DNA from: DATFLK01 sp035267815
GTDB taxonomy: Bacteria; Pseudomonadota; Zetaproteobacteria; Mariprofundales; Mariprofundaceae
DNA: 6,580 nucleotides
Assembly (NCBI GenBank): GCA_035267815.1
Contig: DATFLK010000022.1
Coordinates: forward strand, 1-6,580
Reading direction: 5' to 3'
Shown one piece after another: positions 1-5,570 of the stretch. How positions within the stretch are numbered: position 1 is the first letter of the stretch; the number at the start of each line of letters is the position of its first letter. Position numbers and translations under genes: made by a program. The notes below the pieces were generated by a model that was given only the letters and a program-made list of their open reading frames with translations, was not told the DNA's origin and did not search any database.

Positions 1-404
1 TGGGCAGTGCCGTGCATCATGCCGGACCGGCGGGAAGCGGCGCCGCCGTCAAACTGATGGTCAATGCCATGCTGGGCATCCAGGTCGCCGCGATGGGCGA
101 GCTGCTCGGCTTCGTCGACAGGCTCGGTGTCGATCCGGCCAAAGCTGCTGAGATCTTCGCCGCCACACCCGTCTGCAGTCCTGTGGCCAAGATGGCCGGC
201 GGCGGCATGGTCGCGGAAAACTTCGCACCCATGTTCCCGGTCGAACTAATCGAGAAGGACTTCGGATACATCGCCGACATGGCCGAATCGCATGCCTCAC
301 AGGTCCCGATGGCCGAGACCGCCCGAGAGATCTTCGTAGCGGCGAAGAGACGTGGCGACGGTGAACTCAACATGACCGCGGTGTCCAGGCTCTACCGTTC
401 GTGA
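1..404 (+). CDS. 3-hydroxyisobutyrate dehydrogenase-family NAD-dependent oxidoreductase, C-terminal part
   Basis: Partial gene: the reading frame (codons from base 3) is open at the left edge and ends at TGA 402-404, giving about 133 residues. It corresponds to the all-helical C-terminal domain of the beta-hydroxyacid dehydrogenase superfamily (3-hydroxyisobutyrate dehydrogenase, tartronate semialdehyde reductase, GLYR1-like succinic semialdehyde reductases). The diagnostic segment is GPAGSGAAVKLMVNAML near its start: the family motif GxGxxxKxxxN, carrying the catalytic Lys and the substrate-binding Asn. Further on, FPVELIEKDFGYI matches the conserved F-x-KD segment that packs on the active site. 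The N-terminal Rossmann domain lies outside the window. The GTG at 12 is inside the domain and is not a plausible start. Family enzymes reduce or oxidise small 3-hydroxy acids with NAD(P); which substrate applies cannot be decided here. The next gene follows after 86 bp with its own promoter. Family assignment is firm, substrate unknown. Confidence 0.88.
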   Translation, partial: GSAVHHAGPAGSGAAVKLMVNAMLGIQVAAMGELLGFVDRLGVDPAKAAEIFAATPVCSPVAKMAGGGMVAENFAPMFPVELIEKDFGYIADMAESHASQVPMAETAREIFVAAKRRGDGELNMTAVSRLYRS

Positions 405-428
405 ACATCACATCCCCTCCCGTGACTT

Positions 429-457
429 TTGACTCTTGTAAGGGCCGCGTCTAAATT
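429..457 (+). promoter_or_regulatory. Predicted sigma70-type promoter for the lysine-tail protein
   Basis: TTGACT at 429-434 (5 of 6 to the -35 consensus) is followed after exactly 17 bp by TAAATT at 452-457 (4 of 6 to the -10). Initiation would fall near 464, leaving a leader of roughly 27 nt. It lies in the 86-bp gap between the dehydrogenase stop and the next ATG, in a locally AT-richer stretch. This is a prediction by inspection only. Confidence 0.55.
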
Positions 458-490
458 GGTTTTCAAGAAATCCGGGCGGGGAGACACACC

Positions 491-865
491 ATGGCGAACA
501 AGCTGTTGAAGAAATCCGAACAGAACACCTGCGAGAAAATCGCCGCATCCGGTACCGGCCTTGAGGCGAGACGTGCCGCAGCACTGCTGGCGCTGACCGA
601 AGGCGCCACCCAGACGGCGGCGGCCACGAAGACCGGACTGACGCTCGGACAGGTACGCTATCTTCTCGCCATCTTCCGGGAGAAAGGCATGTCCATCTTT
701 ACCACGGCGACCACATCGAAGCCGGCCGCTAAGGCATCAACGGCCAAGGCTAAGAAGGGAAAGAGCGGCAAGAACGACAAGAAAAAGGCGAAGAAAGACA
801 AATCCAAAAAGAAAAAAGAGAAGGGCGGAAAGAAGAAGGGCAAGAAGTCCAACAAGAAAACGTAA
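491..865 (+). CDS. Small HTH-like protein with histone H1-like lysine-rich tail
   Basis: A 124-residue protein with two parts. Residues about 25-66 resemble the helix-turn-helix head of transposase-derived or homeodomain-like proteins: one helix (EARRAAALLALTEG), then a TQTAAATKTGLTLGQVRYLL helix pair, then FREKGMSIF. Residues 77-124 are extremely basic, with 25 lysines among 48 residues plus Ala, Gly and Ser, like the tails of bacterial histone H1-like proteins. The start is secure: GGGGAG at 478-483 lies 7 nt before the ATG, and a promoter lies just upstream. There is no signal peptide or membrane segment, so it should be cytoplasmic. A nucleoid-associated or RNA-binding role is inferred from composition; no named family is recognised. 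Coding is supported by the well-formed N-terminal domain and good initiation signals. The A-rich tail codons (769-862) lower the local GC compared with the neighbours. No clear terminator follows. Confidence 0.75.
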   Translation: MANKLLKKSEQNTCEKIAASGTGLEARRAAALLALTEGATQTAAATKTGLTLGQVRYLLAIFREKGMSIFTTATTSKPAAKASTAKAKKGKSGKNDKKKAKKDKSKKKKEKGGKKKGKKSNKKT

Positions 866-938
866 CGCCCTTTTTCTGATCGCGCTCCGCTTCCCGGGGA
901 GGCGCACACACTCGGGGGTCGACAGCTACACTCGTGGC

Positions 939-1130
939 ATGAACGCTTTGGAGAACATCGAAATCCGCTGCCCCTACTGTGGCGAACCGGTCACCCTGTT
1001 GATCGATACCTCGGCCGGCGGGCAGAGATACATCGAGGATTGCCAGATCTGTTGCCGGCCGATCGATCTGCACGTGTCGGTCGGTACAAACGGCGATGCC
1101 ATGGTAACAGCAGCGCGCGACGATACATGA
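939..1130 (+). CDS. CPXCG-motif cysteine-rich small protein (zinc ribbon)
   Basis: A 63-residue protein of the small CPXCG family of proteobacterial proteins, whose function is unknown. Residues 11-14 are CPYC followed by G, and residues 35-38 are CQIC followed by CRPI. The two CxxC pairs about 20 residues apart should bind one zinc. The intervening segment (EPVTLLIDTSAGGQRYIEDCQICCRPI) fits the family well, and the length is normal for it. The ATG at 939 has no obvious Shine-Dalgarno. A TACACT hexamer at 927-932 could act as a -10 box, which would place initiation almost on the ATG (leaderless), but no convincing -35 is visible. The gene is 73 bp after the lysine-tail gene and 43 bp before the phosphatase gene, so co-transcription with either is possible. 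Confidence 0.82.
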   Translation: MNALENIEIRCPYCGEPVTLLIDTSAGGQRYIEDCQICCRPIDLHVSVGTNGDAMVTAARDDT

Positions 1131-1173
1131 CACCCTTGTTCGCAAGCATCGCCTGAATTGATAGAGTAAATCG

Positions 1174-1815
1174 ATGCCGTTCGATCTCGCCGTCATCGAT
1201 CTCGACAACACCCTGTACGCCGCCGACAACGGCGTCTTCGCACGCATGGACCAGCGCATGACCGCCTTCGTCTCGCGCCAGCTCGGTGTCGGCGACAAGG
1301 AGGCGAACACCCTGCGCATCCGTTACTGGAGGGAGTACGGCACCACGCTGCGCGGCCTGATGCTGCACCACGGCATGGAGGCGGAACCATTTCTGCACGA
1401 CGTGCACGACATCGATGTGGAGACGATTCTGGAACCGGATACGACGCTGGATGCGGCACTACACGCCATGCCGGGACGCAAGGTCATCCATACCAACGGC
1501 ATCCGGGAACACGCCGAACGGGTGCTGGCCTCGCTGGCGATCGGCCACCATTTCGATGCCATCTACGACATCCGCTTCAACAATTATACCCCCAAGCCCT
1601 GCAGCGACACGTTGGCCATGCTTCTGGCCAGGGAGCAGGTGACGCCGGATCGTGCCCTCGTCATTGACGACATGGCCGACAACCTAGCCGCCGCCCGCAA
1701 ACTCGGCACCCGGACGGCATGGATCAGCCAGCGGCAGGAAACGTCCGGCGAATGGCATTTTCAGGCGGCCAGTGTCACCGATCTGGCCGCACAACTCACC
1801 CCGCTTCCGACCTGA
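1174..1815 (+). CDS. HAD-superfamily hydrolase, pyrimidine 5'-nucleotidase-like
   Basis: A 213-residue cytoplasmic phosphatase of the haloacid dehalogenase superfamily with all four motifs. Motif I is DLDNTLY (nucleophile Asp-9, acid/base Asp-11). Motif II is the HTNG segment (Thr-107). Motif III is Lys-141 in TPKP. Motif IV is VIDDMADN (Asp-165/Asp-166, Mg2+ ligands). The helical cap between motifs I and II (residues about 20-95, with YWREYGTTLRGL and the following HG segment) and the DLDNTLY signature match the pyrimidine 5'-nucleotidase subgroup, which dephosphorylates UMP/CMP-type nucleotides; the same subgroup includes yeast Sdt1/Phm8-like enzymes. Substrate range is inferred from this similarity, since HAD enzymes are often promiscuous. 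The Shine-Dalgarno before ATG 1174 is weak (GAG about 7 nt upstream). The 3' end overlaps the convergent membrane-protein gene by 20 bp. Confidence 0.87.
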   Translation: MPFDLAVIDLDNTLYAADNGVFARMDQRMTAFVSRQLGVGDKEANTLRIRYWREYGTTLRGLMLHHGMEAEPFLHDVHDIDVETILEPDTTLDAALHAMPGRKVIHTNGIREHAERVLASLAIGHHFDAIYDIRFNNYTPKPCSDTLAMLLAREQVTPDRALVIDDMADNLAAARKLGTRTAWISQRQETSGEWHFQAASVTDLAAQLTPLPT

Positions 1816-2485
1816 CCGGTCGGAACATCGCCACCAGCCCCCACAGCAGGGCAATCATCATGGTCAGGCTCCCCGTCACCTTGGCCGCCATAGCAAACTG
1901 ATGGTCCCGGTTCAGCAGGCCCGTCTCGGTCAGGATGAACTCCCAGTCGTGGAAGCCATAAGGAGAGCTATGGCCGAAGTTGCCGCCGAGAAGCGGTAAC
2001 AAGAGGCTGCGCGCATCGTTGATATAGGGTGCGATATCGAGAAGGTTCTCACCAAACCACCAGAGACAGACCGCTGCGCCGAACAGATCCCTGGTCCTAA
2101 ACAGCAGTACGAAGAGGCAGATGAGCGGCATCATCAGCTGTCCTAGGCTGCCGCCCAGCGAGGTGATCACCGGCGGGAACGGACGAAAGAGGATATGGCC
2201 GAATTCGTGAAACGGCAGGTTGACCAGGTGGAGCACGCTCTTGCCGGCGGCATTCGCCCCGATCGGCGCGGCGACAAAGACAAGACTCCAGTAGCCGAGC
2301 AATAACAGTAGCAGCATCCGCCCCGCCAGAGGCACGCGGCCGACCGAACCCCCCGAGGCATCGGCCTGCTGCGCGTGCGCGGCACGCCGGGCCATCGCCC
2401 GTTCGTACTTGTGAAAGATGATGCCGCAACCACCGCACTCGCTCCGGCCCTCGGCCTGCTCATGGCCGCACTTGGGACACCGCAT
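1796..2485 (-). CDS. Zinc-ribbon membrane protein with HEFGH (M50-like) metalloprotease motif
   Basis: A 229-residue protein. The N-terminus is a zinc ribbon with Cys-3, Cys-6, Cys-17 and Cys-20 (CPKCGHEQ followed by CGGCGIIFHKY). A short basic linker follows, then an integral membrane region. Hydrophobic segments lie at about 57-75, 115-129, 134-146 and 200-222. Between the first two is NLPFHEFGHILF: the HExxH metalloprotease signature (His-93, Glu-94, His-97), followed by LGGSLGQLMMP. Residues 147-158 (NLLDIAPYINDA) could supply a third metal ligand, as the NxxP...D segment does in site-2-type (M50) proteases, but that is inference. I know similar zinc-ribbon/HEAGH membrane proteins only as uncharacterised. 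The N-terminal MRCPKCG supports the ATG at 2485, although the Shine-Dalgarno is weak (AGG about 9 nt upstream). It lies 88 bp downstream of rho on the same strand and overlaps the phosphatase gene tail to tail. Confidence 0.8.
   Translation of the reverse strand: MRCPKCGHEQAEGRSECGGCGIIFHKYERAMARRAAHAQQADASGGSVGRVPLAGRMLLLLLLGYWSLVFVAAPIGANAAGKSVLHLVNLPFHEFGHILFRPFPPVITSLGGSLGQLMMPLICLFVLLFRTRDLFGAAVCLWWFGENLLDIAPYINDARSLLLPLLGGNFGHSSPYGFHDWEFILTETGLLNRDHQFAMAAKVTGSLTMMIALLWGLVAMFRPVRSEAG
1805..1825. other. Perfect 8-bp hairpin in the convergent gene overlap
   Basis: TTCCGACC at 1805-1812 and GGTCGGAA at 1818-1825 are exact inverted repeats around a 5-nt loop (TGACC). The hairpin spans the stop codon of the phosphatase gene and the last codons of the opposing membrane-protein gene, so transcripts from both directions would carry it. 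No U-run follows on either strand, so it is not a canonical intrinsic terminator. It may protect 3' ends or slow polymerase at the convergence, or be coincidental within coding sequence. Confidence 0.4.
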
Positions 2486-2530
2486 CGCTACGCCTGCCCC
2501 TGAAACAGCACCAGGCTTTTCCTTCGTGTT

Positions 2531-2559
2531 CTGATCAAGAGCAGGATGCGATTGATCAG
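2531..2559 (-). other. Inverted repeat downstream of rho
   Basis: CTGATCAA (2531-2538) and TTGATCAG (2552-2559) form an exact 8-bp stem with a 13-nt loop, 15 nt past the rho stop codon, in the 88-bp gap before the zinc-ribbon membrane protein gene. No U-run follows the stem on the minus strand, so intrinsic termination is not supported. The half-sites contain TGATCA, so a protein-binding dyad or an mRNA 3'-end stabilising hairpin are the alternatives. Only the repeat itself is certain. Confidence 0.45.
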
Positions 2560-2573
2560 CATCTCGACGCGAT

Positions 2574-4073
2574 CTACTGGTTCATCTTCTCGAAGAATTC
2601 GTCGTTATTCTTGGTCTGCTTGAGCTTGTCGATCAGGAACTCCATGGCATCGATCGTGCCCATCGGCGACAGAATCTTACGCAGTACCCAGATCTTCTGA
2701 AGCGTATCGCGGTCGGTCAGAAGCTCCTCCTTACGGGTGCCGGACGGCGCGATATCAATGGCCGGGAAGACACGCTTGTCGACCAGCTTGCGATCCAGTT
2801 TGATCTCCATGTTGCCGGTGCCCTTGAACTCCTCGAAGATCACCTCGTCCATCTTGCTGCCGGTGTCGACCAGTGCCGTGGCAATGATCGTCAGGCTGCC
2901 GCCACCCTCGATGTTGCGGGCCGCACCGAAGAACCGCTTGGGACGATGCAAGGCATTGGAATCCACACCACCGGAGAGGATCTTGCCGGAGGAGGGCACC
3001 ACCGTGTTGTAGGCGCGCGCCAGACGTGTGATGGAGTCGAGCAGAATCACCACATCCTTGCCGTGCTCGACCAGCCGCTTGGCCTTCTCGATCAGCATCT
3101 CGGCCACCTGCACGTGGCGCTGGGCCGGTTCGTCGAAGGTCGAGGAGACCACCTCGCCCTTCACCGACCGCTTCATGTCGGTCACCTCTTCCGGACGCTC
3201 ATCGATCAAGAGCACCATCAGGATCACGTCGGGGCAGTTGGCCTCGATGGAGTGGGCGATCGACTGCATCATCATCGTCTTGCCGGTTCTGGGCGGCGCC
3301 ACCAAGAGGGCGCGCTGCCCCTTGCCGATCGGCGCGACGATATCGATGACCCGGCCGGTGATGTCGTTCGAGCCCTCGACCTCCATGCCCAGGCGCTCGT
3401 CCGGGTAGAGCGGGGTCAGGTTGTCGAACAGCACCTTCGTCTTGGCGACCTTCGGGTCCTCGCCGTTGATGGTATCGACCATCTTCAGCGCGAAGTAACG
3501 CTCGCCCTCGCGCGGCGCCCGAATCTCGCCGGTAATGGTATCGCCGGTACGCAGCGAGAAGCGGCGCACCTGATGATGGGAGACATAGACATCGTCCGGT
3601 CCGGCCAGGTAGTTGGCCTCGGGAGAACGTAGAAAACCGAAACCGTCCGGCAGGATCTCCAGCACGCCCTCGCTGTAGAGCGTACCGCTGCGCTGTGCAT
3701 GCGCCTTGAGAATGGCGAAGACCTGCTCGGCCTTGCGCATGCCGGCCGCGTTCTCCAGCCCCAGCGAATCGGCCAGTTCCAGAAGCGCTTGCGGCGTCAT
3801 GGAGGCGACTTCGCGCAGGTGCATCTGCACGCCCTTAGCCTCTTCCGAGATCGGCGCCTCCTGCTGCTGTTCGTTCTTGTTACGACGGCGCGGCCGAGAA
3901 TCGTTATCGCGATTTTCGCGCCTGCGGCCGCGACCATTCTGGCGTTTGGATGATTTGGACTCGGAAGAGGAGGAACCTGCGGATTCGCCTTTAGCTTGTG
4001 GAACGGACGCCTGCTCGACGTCTTTTTCACCAACCGTGGCTTCCGGATTCACATCGGAATCAGTTGACTGCAT
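2574..4073 (-). CDS. rho: Transcription termination factor Rho with disordered N-terminal extension
   Basis: A 499-residue hexameric RNA-dependent ATPase/helicase that ends transcription at rut-containing RNAs. From residue 84 onward it aligns almost end to end with E. coli Rho (419 residues). The N-terminal helical subdomain covers about 85-128. The cold-shock-like RNA-binding fold carries LPDGFGFLR (141-149) and DVYVSHHQVRRF (161-172). The Walker A loop is APPRTGKT (259-266), followed by the LLIDERPEEVTDM segment, the Walker B stretch VVILLDSITRLARAYN, the secondary RNA-binding GGVDSNALHRPKRFFGAARN, and the C-terminus DAMEFLIDKLKQTKNNDEFFEKM. Residues 1-83 are extra: an acidic, Ser-rich part to about 42, then an Arg/Asn-rich part (44-67) that should be disordered and bind RNA. 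The ATG at 4073 has GGAG 5 nt upstream. An in-frame ATG at 3824, matching E. coli Met-1, has AAGGG 7 nt upstream and might give a short form. It has its own promoter after coaE. Confidence 0.97.
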   Translation of the reverse strand: MQSTDSDVNPEATVGEKDVEQASVPQAKGESAGSSSSESKSSKRQNGRGRRRENRDNDSRPRRRNKNEQQQEAPISEEAKGVQMHLREVASMTPQALLELADSLGLENAAGMRKAEQVFAILKAHAQRSGTLYSEGVLEILPDGFGFLRSPEANYLAGPDDVYVSHHQVRRFSLRTGDTITGEIRAPREGERYFALKMVDTINGEDPKVAKTKVLFDNLTPLYPDERLGMEVEGSNDITGRVIDIVAPIGKGQRALLVAPPRTGKTMMMQSIAHSIEANCPDVILMVLLIDERPEEVTDMKRSVKGEVVSSTFDEPAQRHVQVAEMLIEKAKRLVEHGKDVVILLDSITRLARAYNTVVPSSGKILSGGVDSNALHRPKRFFGAARNIEGGGSLTIIATALVDTGSKMDEVIFEEFKGTGNMEIKLDRKLVDKRVFPAIDIAPSGTRKEELLTDRDTLQKIWVLRKILSPMGTIDAMEFLIDKLKQTKNNDEFFEKMNQ

Positions 4074-4078
4074 GCAAT

Positions 4079-4082
4079 CTCC
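4079..4082 (-). promoter_or_regulatory. Ribosome binding site of rho
   Basis: On the minus strand GGAG stands 5 nt before the ATG at 4073, after an A-run (about 4083-4089). This supports translation of the long, N-terminally extended Rho rather than only a start at the internal ATG (3824). Confidence 0.5.
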
Positions 4083-4148
4083 ATTTTTTTAGTGGACCTT
4101 AGATTATTTAAAACACAGGGAGGAGCGCCGGAAAAGCGACTTGCGGAC

Positions 4149-4177
4149 TTGCTACACATTAATCGGAATGGTGTCAA
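4149..4177 (-). promoter_or_regulatory. Predicted sigma70-type promoter of rho
   Basis: On the minus strand a perfect TTGACA (4172-4177) is separated by 17 bp from TAGCAA (4149-4154), which matches the -10 consensus at only 3 of 6 positions. It begins 8 bp past the coaE stop codon. Initiation near 4142 would give a leader of about 68 nt. The early leader is pyrimidine-rich (TTTTCCGGCGCTCCTCCC), which suits the Rho autoregulation known in E. coli, but autoregulation here is inference. Confidence 0.5.
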
Positions 4178-4185
4178 GATGATGG

Positions 4186-4797
4186 TCACACCGCTCCGAA
4201 ACGGTACAACAGGCGGTCGTGGACCTGCTGCACCTGTCGCTTCAGCGACGCCATATCCGCCTCGTTGCGGATGGTAAAATCGGCCGCCGCGGCACGCACC
4301 TCATCGTCGCACTGACGCGCCACCACCGCATCGAATATCGCGCGGATCACGCCACGCCGGCCAAGGATACGCTGCCGACGCGTCGAAAGGCCGGCGAGCA
4401 CTACCACCACCGCGTCCATCCGCGCAGCCGCTCCCGATTCGATCAGCACCGAGGCCTCGATTAGGGCGTATGGCGCCCGCTGTCTCTGAAGCCACTGCCC
4501 CGCCTCATCCCAGATGCGCGGATGCATGATCTCATTCAATCGCCGTGTGCGAATGGCATCGGAAAAACAGTATTCGGCCAGACGGGCACGATCCAGCGAG
4601 CCGTCCGACCTCAGCATATCGGCGCCAAAGGCCTGCACCAATTCATCGAGCAGGGGGCTCCCGGGAATCGCCAGATCACGTCCGACACCATCGAGATCTA
4701 GGACCGGAATACCGAGCATCTCAAACACCGCCGCCGCCGTGCTCTTGCCGCTGCCAATGCCACCGGTCAGCCCCACCGCCGGGATCGAACCGCTCAT
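4186..4797 (-). CDS. coaE: Dephospho-CoA kinase
   Basis: Catalyses the last step of coenzyme A synthesis, phosphorylating the 3'-hydroxyl of the ribose of dephospho-CoA with ATP, in the cytoplasm. The chosen start (ATG 4797) gives 203 residues, normal for the family, and overlaps the pilD stop as ATGA, implying translational coupling; no separate Shine-Dalgarno is evident. An in-frame start at 4842 would add 15 unconserved residues inside pilD. The P-loop GLTGGIGSGKST spans residues 9-20, and the substrate-binding Asp lies in VLDLDGVGRD (34-36). The conserved LNEIMHPRIW segment and the C-terminal AADFTIRNEADMASLKRQV (the usual ADxVIxNxG segment) are present. Two family motifs are altered: the usual PLLxE reads SVLIE, and the RD-D/G segment of the lid reads GRRGVIRAIFDAVVARQ. 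The gene sits between pilD and rho. Confidence 0.93.
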   Translation of the reverse strand: MSGSIPAVGLTGGIGSGKSTAAAVFEMLGIPVLDLDGVGRDLAIPGSPLLDELVQAFGADMLRSDGSLDRARLAEYCFSDAIRTRRLNEIMHPRIWDEAGQWLQRQRAPYALIEASVLIESGAAARMDAVVVVLAGLSTRRQRILGRRGVIRAIFDAVVARQCDDEVRAAAADFTIRNEADMASLKRQVQQVHDRLLYRFGAV

Positions 4798-5570
4798 CGG
4801 GTCATCATACCGACATACCAGTGCATCCATTCCGCCCCCCATAGCAGCCAGATCATGCCAGCCAGCGCCAGATAGGGGCCGAAGGGGATCGGATTCTGCA
4901 TCTGACTGCGATTCAGAAGAAGATAGAGGCTACCAATCACCGCACCACTGACCGATGCCAGCAGAATGATCAGCGGCAATGCCTGCCAGCCGAGGAAAGC
5001 GCCGAGCATGGCCAGCAGTTTAAAATCGCCGTAGCCCATCCCTTCGCGACCGGTGATGCGCAGAAAGATCTTCGCCACCAGCCAGAAGATCCCGTAGCCG
5101 GCCACCGCCCCAATGATCCCGTCGGGACCGTGCCCAAACCAGAACGAAAAGCCCAGTCCAACAGCGATCCCAGGTAGCGTGATGGCATCGGGCAGCAGCC
5201 CGGTCTCCAGATCGATCCAGGTCAACACCCATAATGCCGTGGCTAGCACCAGCGCCATCGCCAGCTGCGGATGCCAGCCGAAATGCCACGCCAGATAACC
5301 CCAGGTCACGCCCATGGCCACTTCGGCCAATGGATACCGCCCGGAGATCGCCGTCCGGCAATGCCGGCAGCGGCCGCGCAGCAACAGATATGACACAACG
5401 GGGATATTGTCGTACCAGGCGATGTCATGTCCGCATGCGGGGCAGTGGCTGGCCGGCCAGGCCACCGATTCGCCGCGCGGAAGGCGGTGGATCACCACAT
5501 TGCTAAAACTGCCGACCATGAGGCCCAGCAGGATCGAAAGGGGTACCAGTATCCAGATATCAGACTCCAA
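4794..5570 (-). CDS. pilD: Type IV prepilin peptidase / N-methyltransferase (A24 family)
   Basis: Inner-membrane aspartyl protease that cleaves the leader from type IV prepilins and type II secretion pseudopilins and methylates the new N-terminus. At 258 residues it is somewhat shorter than Pseudomonas PilD. The N-terminal domain has the SFSNVVIHRLPRGES motif (residues 21-35) and a zinc-binding tetra-cysteine site: Cys-43/Cys-46 (CPACGHDI) and Cys-68/Cys-71 (CRHC). The peptidase domain carries the aspartate pair expected of the family in WIDLETGLLPD (Asp-120, with Asp-128 nearby) and GMGYGDFKLL (Asp-182), then the conserved PFGPYLALAG near the C-terminus. About seven or eight hydrophobic segments fit a polytopic protein. 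The start is TTG at 5570, directly after the regulator's TAG; GGGAGG 8 nt upstream supports it, and the next ATG (residue 18) would remove most of the first membrane helix. It overlaps coaE by ATGA. pilB and pilC, frequent neighbours, are not adjacent. Confidence 0.94.
   Translation of the reverse strand: MESDIWILVPLSILLGLMVGSFSNVVIHRLPRGESVAWPASHCPACGHDIAWYDNIPVVSYLLLRGRCRHCRTAISGRYPLAEVAMGVTWGYLAWHFGWHPQLAMALVLATALWVLTWIDLETGLLPDAITLPGIAVGLGFSFWFGHGPDGIIGAVAGYGIFWLVAKIFLRITGREGMGYGDFKLLAMLGAFLGWQALPLIILLASVSGAVIGSLYLLLNRSQMQNPIPFGPYLALAGMIWLLWGAEWMHWYVGMMTR

Noticed and set aside
769..862. Programmed frameshift in the A-rich lysine tail (AAAAAG and AAAAAA runs)
   Set aside because: In-frame heptamers are C-AAA-AAG or G-AAA-AAA rather than A-AAA-AAG, no stimulatory structure or upstream Shine-Dalgarno is evident, and the zero frame already ends normally.
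833..875. Stem AAGAAGGGC / GCCCTTTTT at the end of the lysine-tail gene as a terminator
   Set aside because: The loop is about 25 nt, one pair is G-U, and the T-run is part of the stem rather than a free U-tail. The pairing may simply reflect the A/G-rich lysine codons.
882..905. Imperfect hairpin GCGC(T)CC ... GGAGGCGC
   Set aside because: Contains a bulge, has no T-run on either side, and is expected by chance in GC-rich DNA.
750..1407. Long minus-strand open frames (750-1319 and 991-1407) opposite the small genes
   Set aside because: They lie antisense to the CPXCG gene and to parts of the lysine-tail or phosphatase genes, have biased shadow composition and show no recognisable domain.
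2946..3632. Plus-strand 228-codon open frame inside rho
   Set aside because: Low-complexity His/Leu/Arg/Asp-rich translation, fully antisense to highly conserved rho sequence; a shadow frame caused by GC-rich codon use.
4074..4163. Possible upstream peptide before rho beginning ATG TGT AGC AAG on the minus strand
   Set aside because: Its ATG lies upstream of or within the predicted -10 region and so outside the promoter's own transcript; no Shine-Dalgarno precedes it, and it runs through the rho start without a sensible product.
4798..4842. Longer coaE start at 4842, adding 15 residues (MGGGMDALVCRYDDP)
   Set aside because: The extra residues are not part of the family, lie wholly inside pilD, and ATG 4797 gives normal length plus a classic ATGA overlap.
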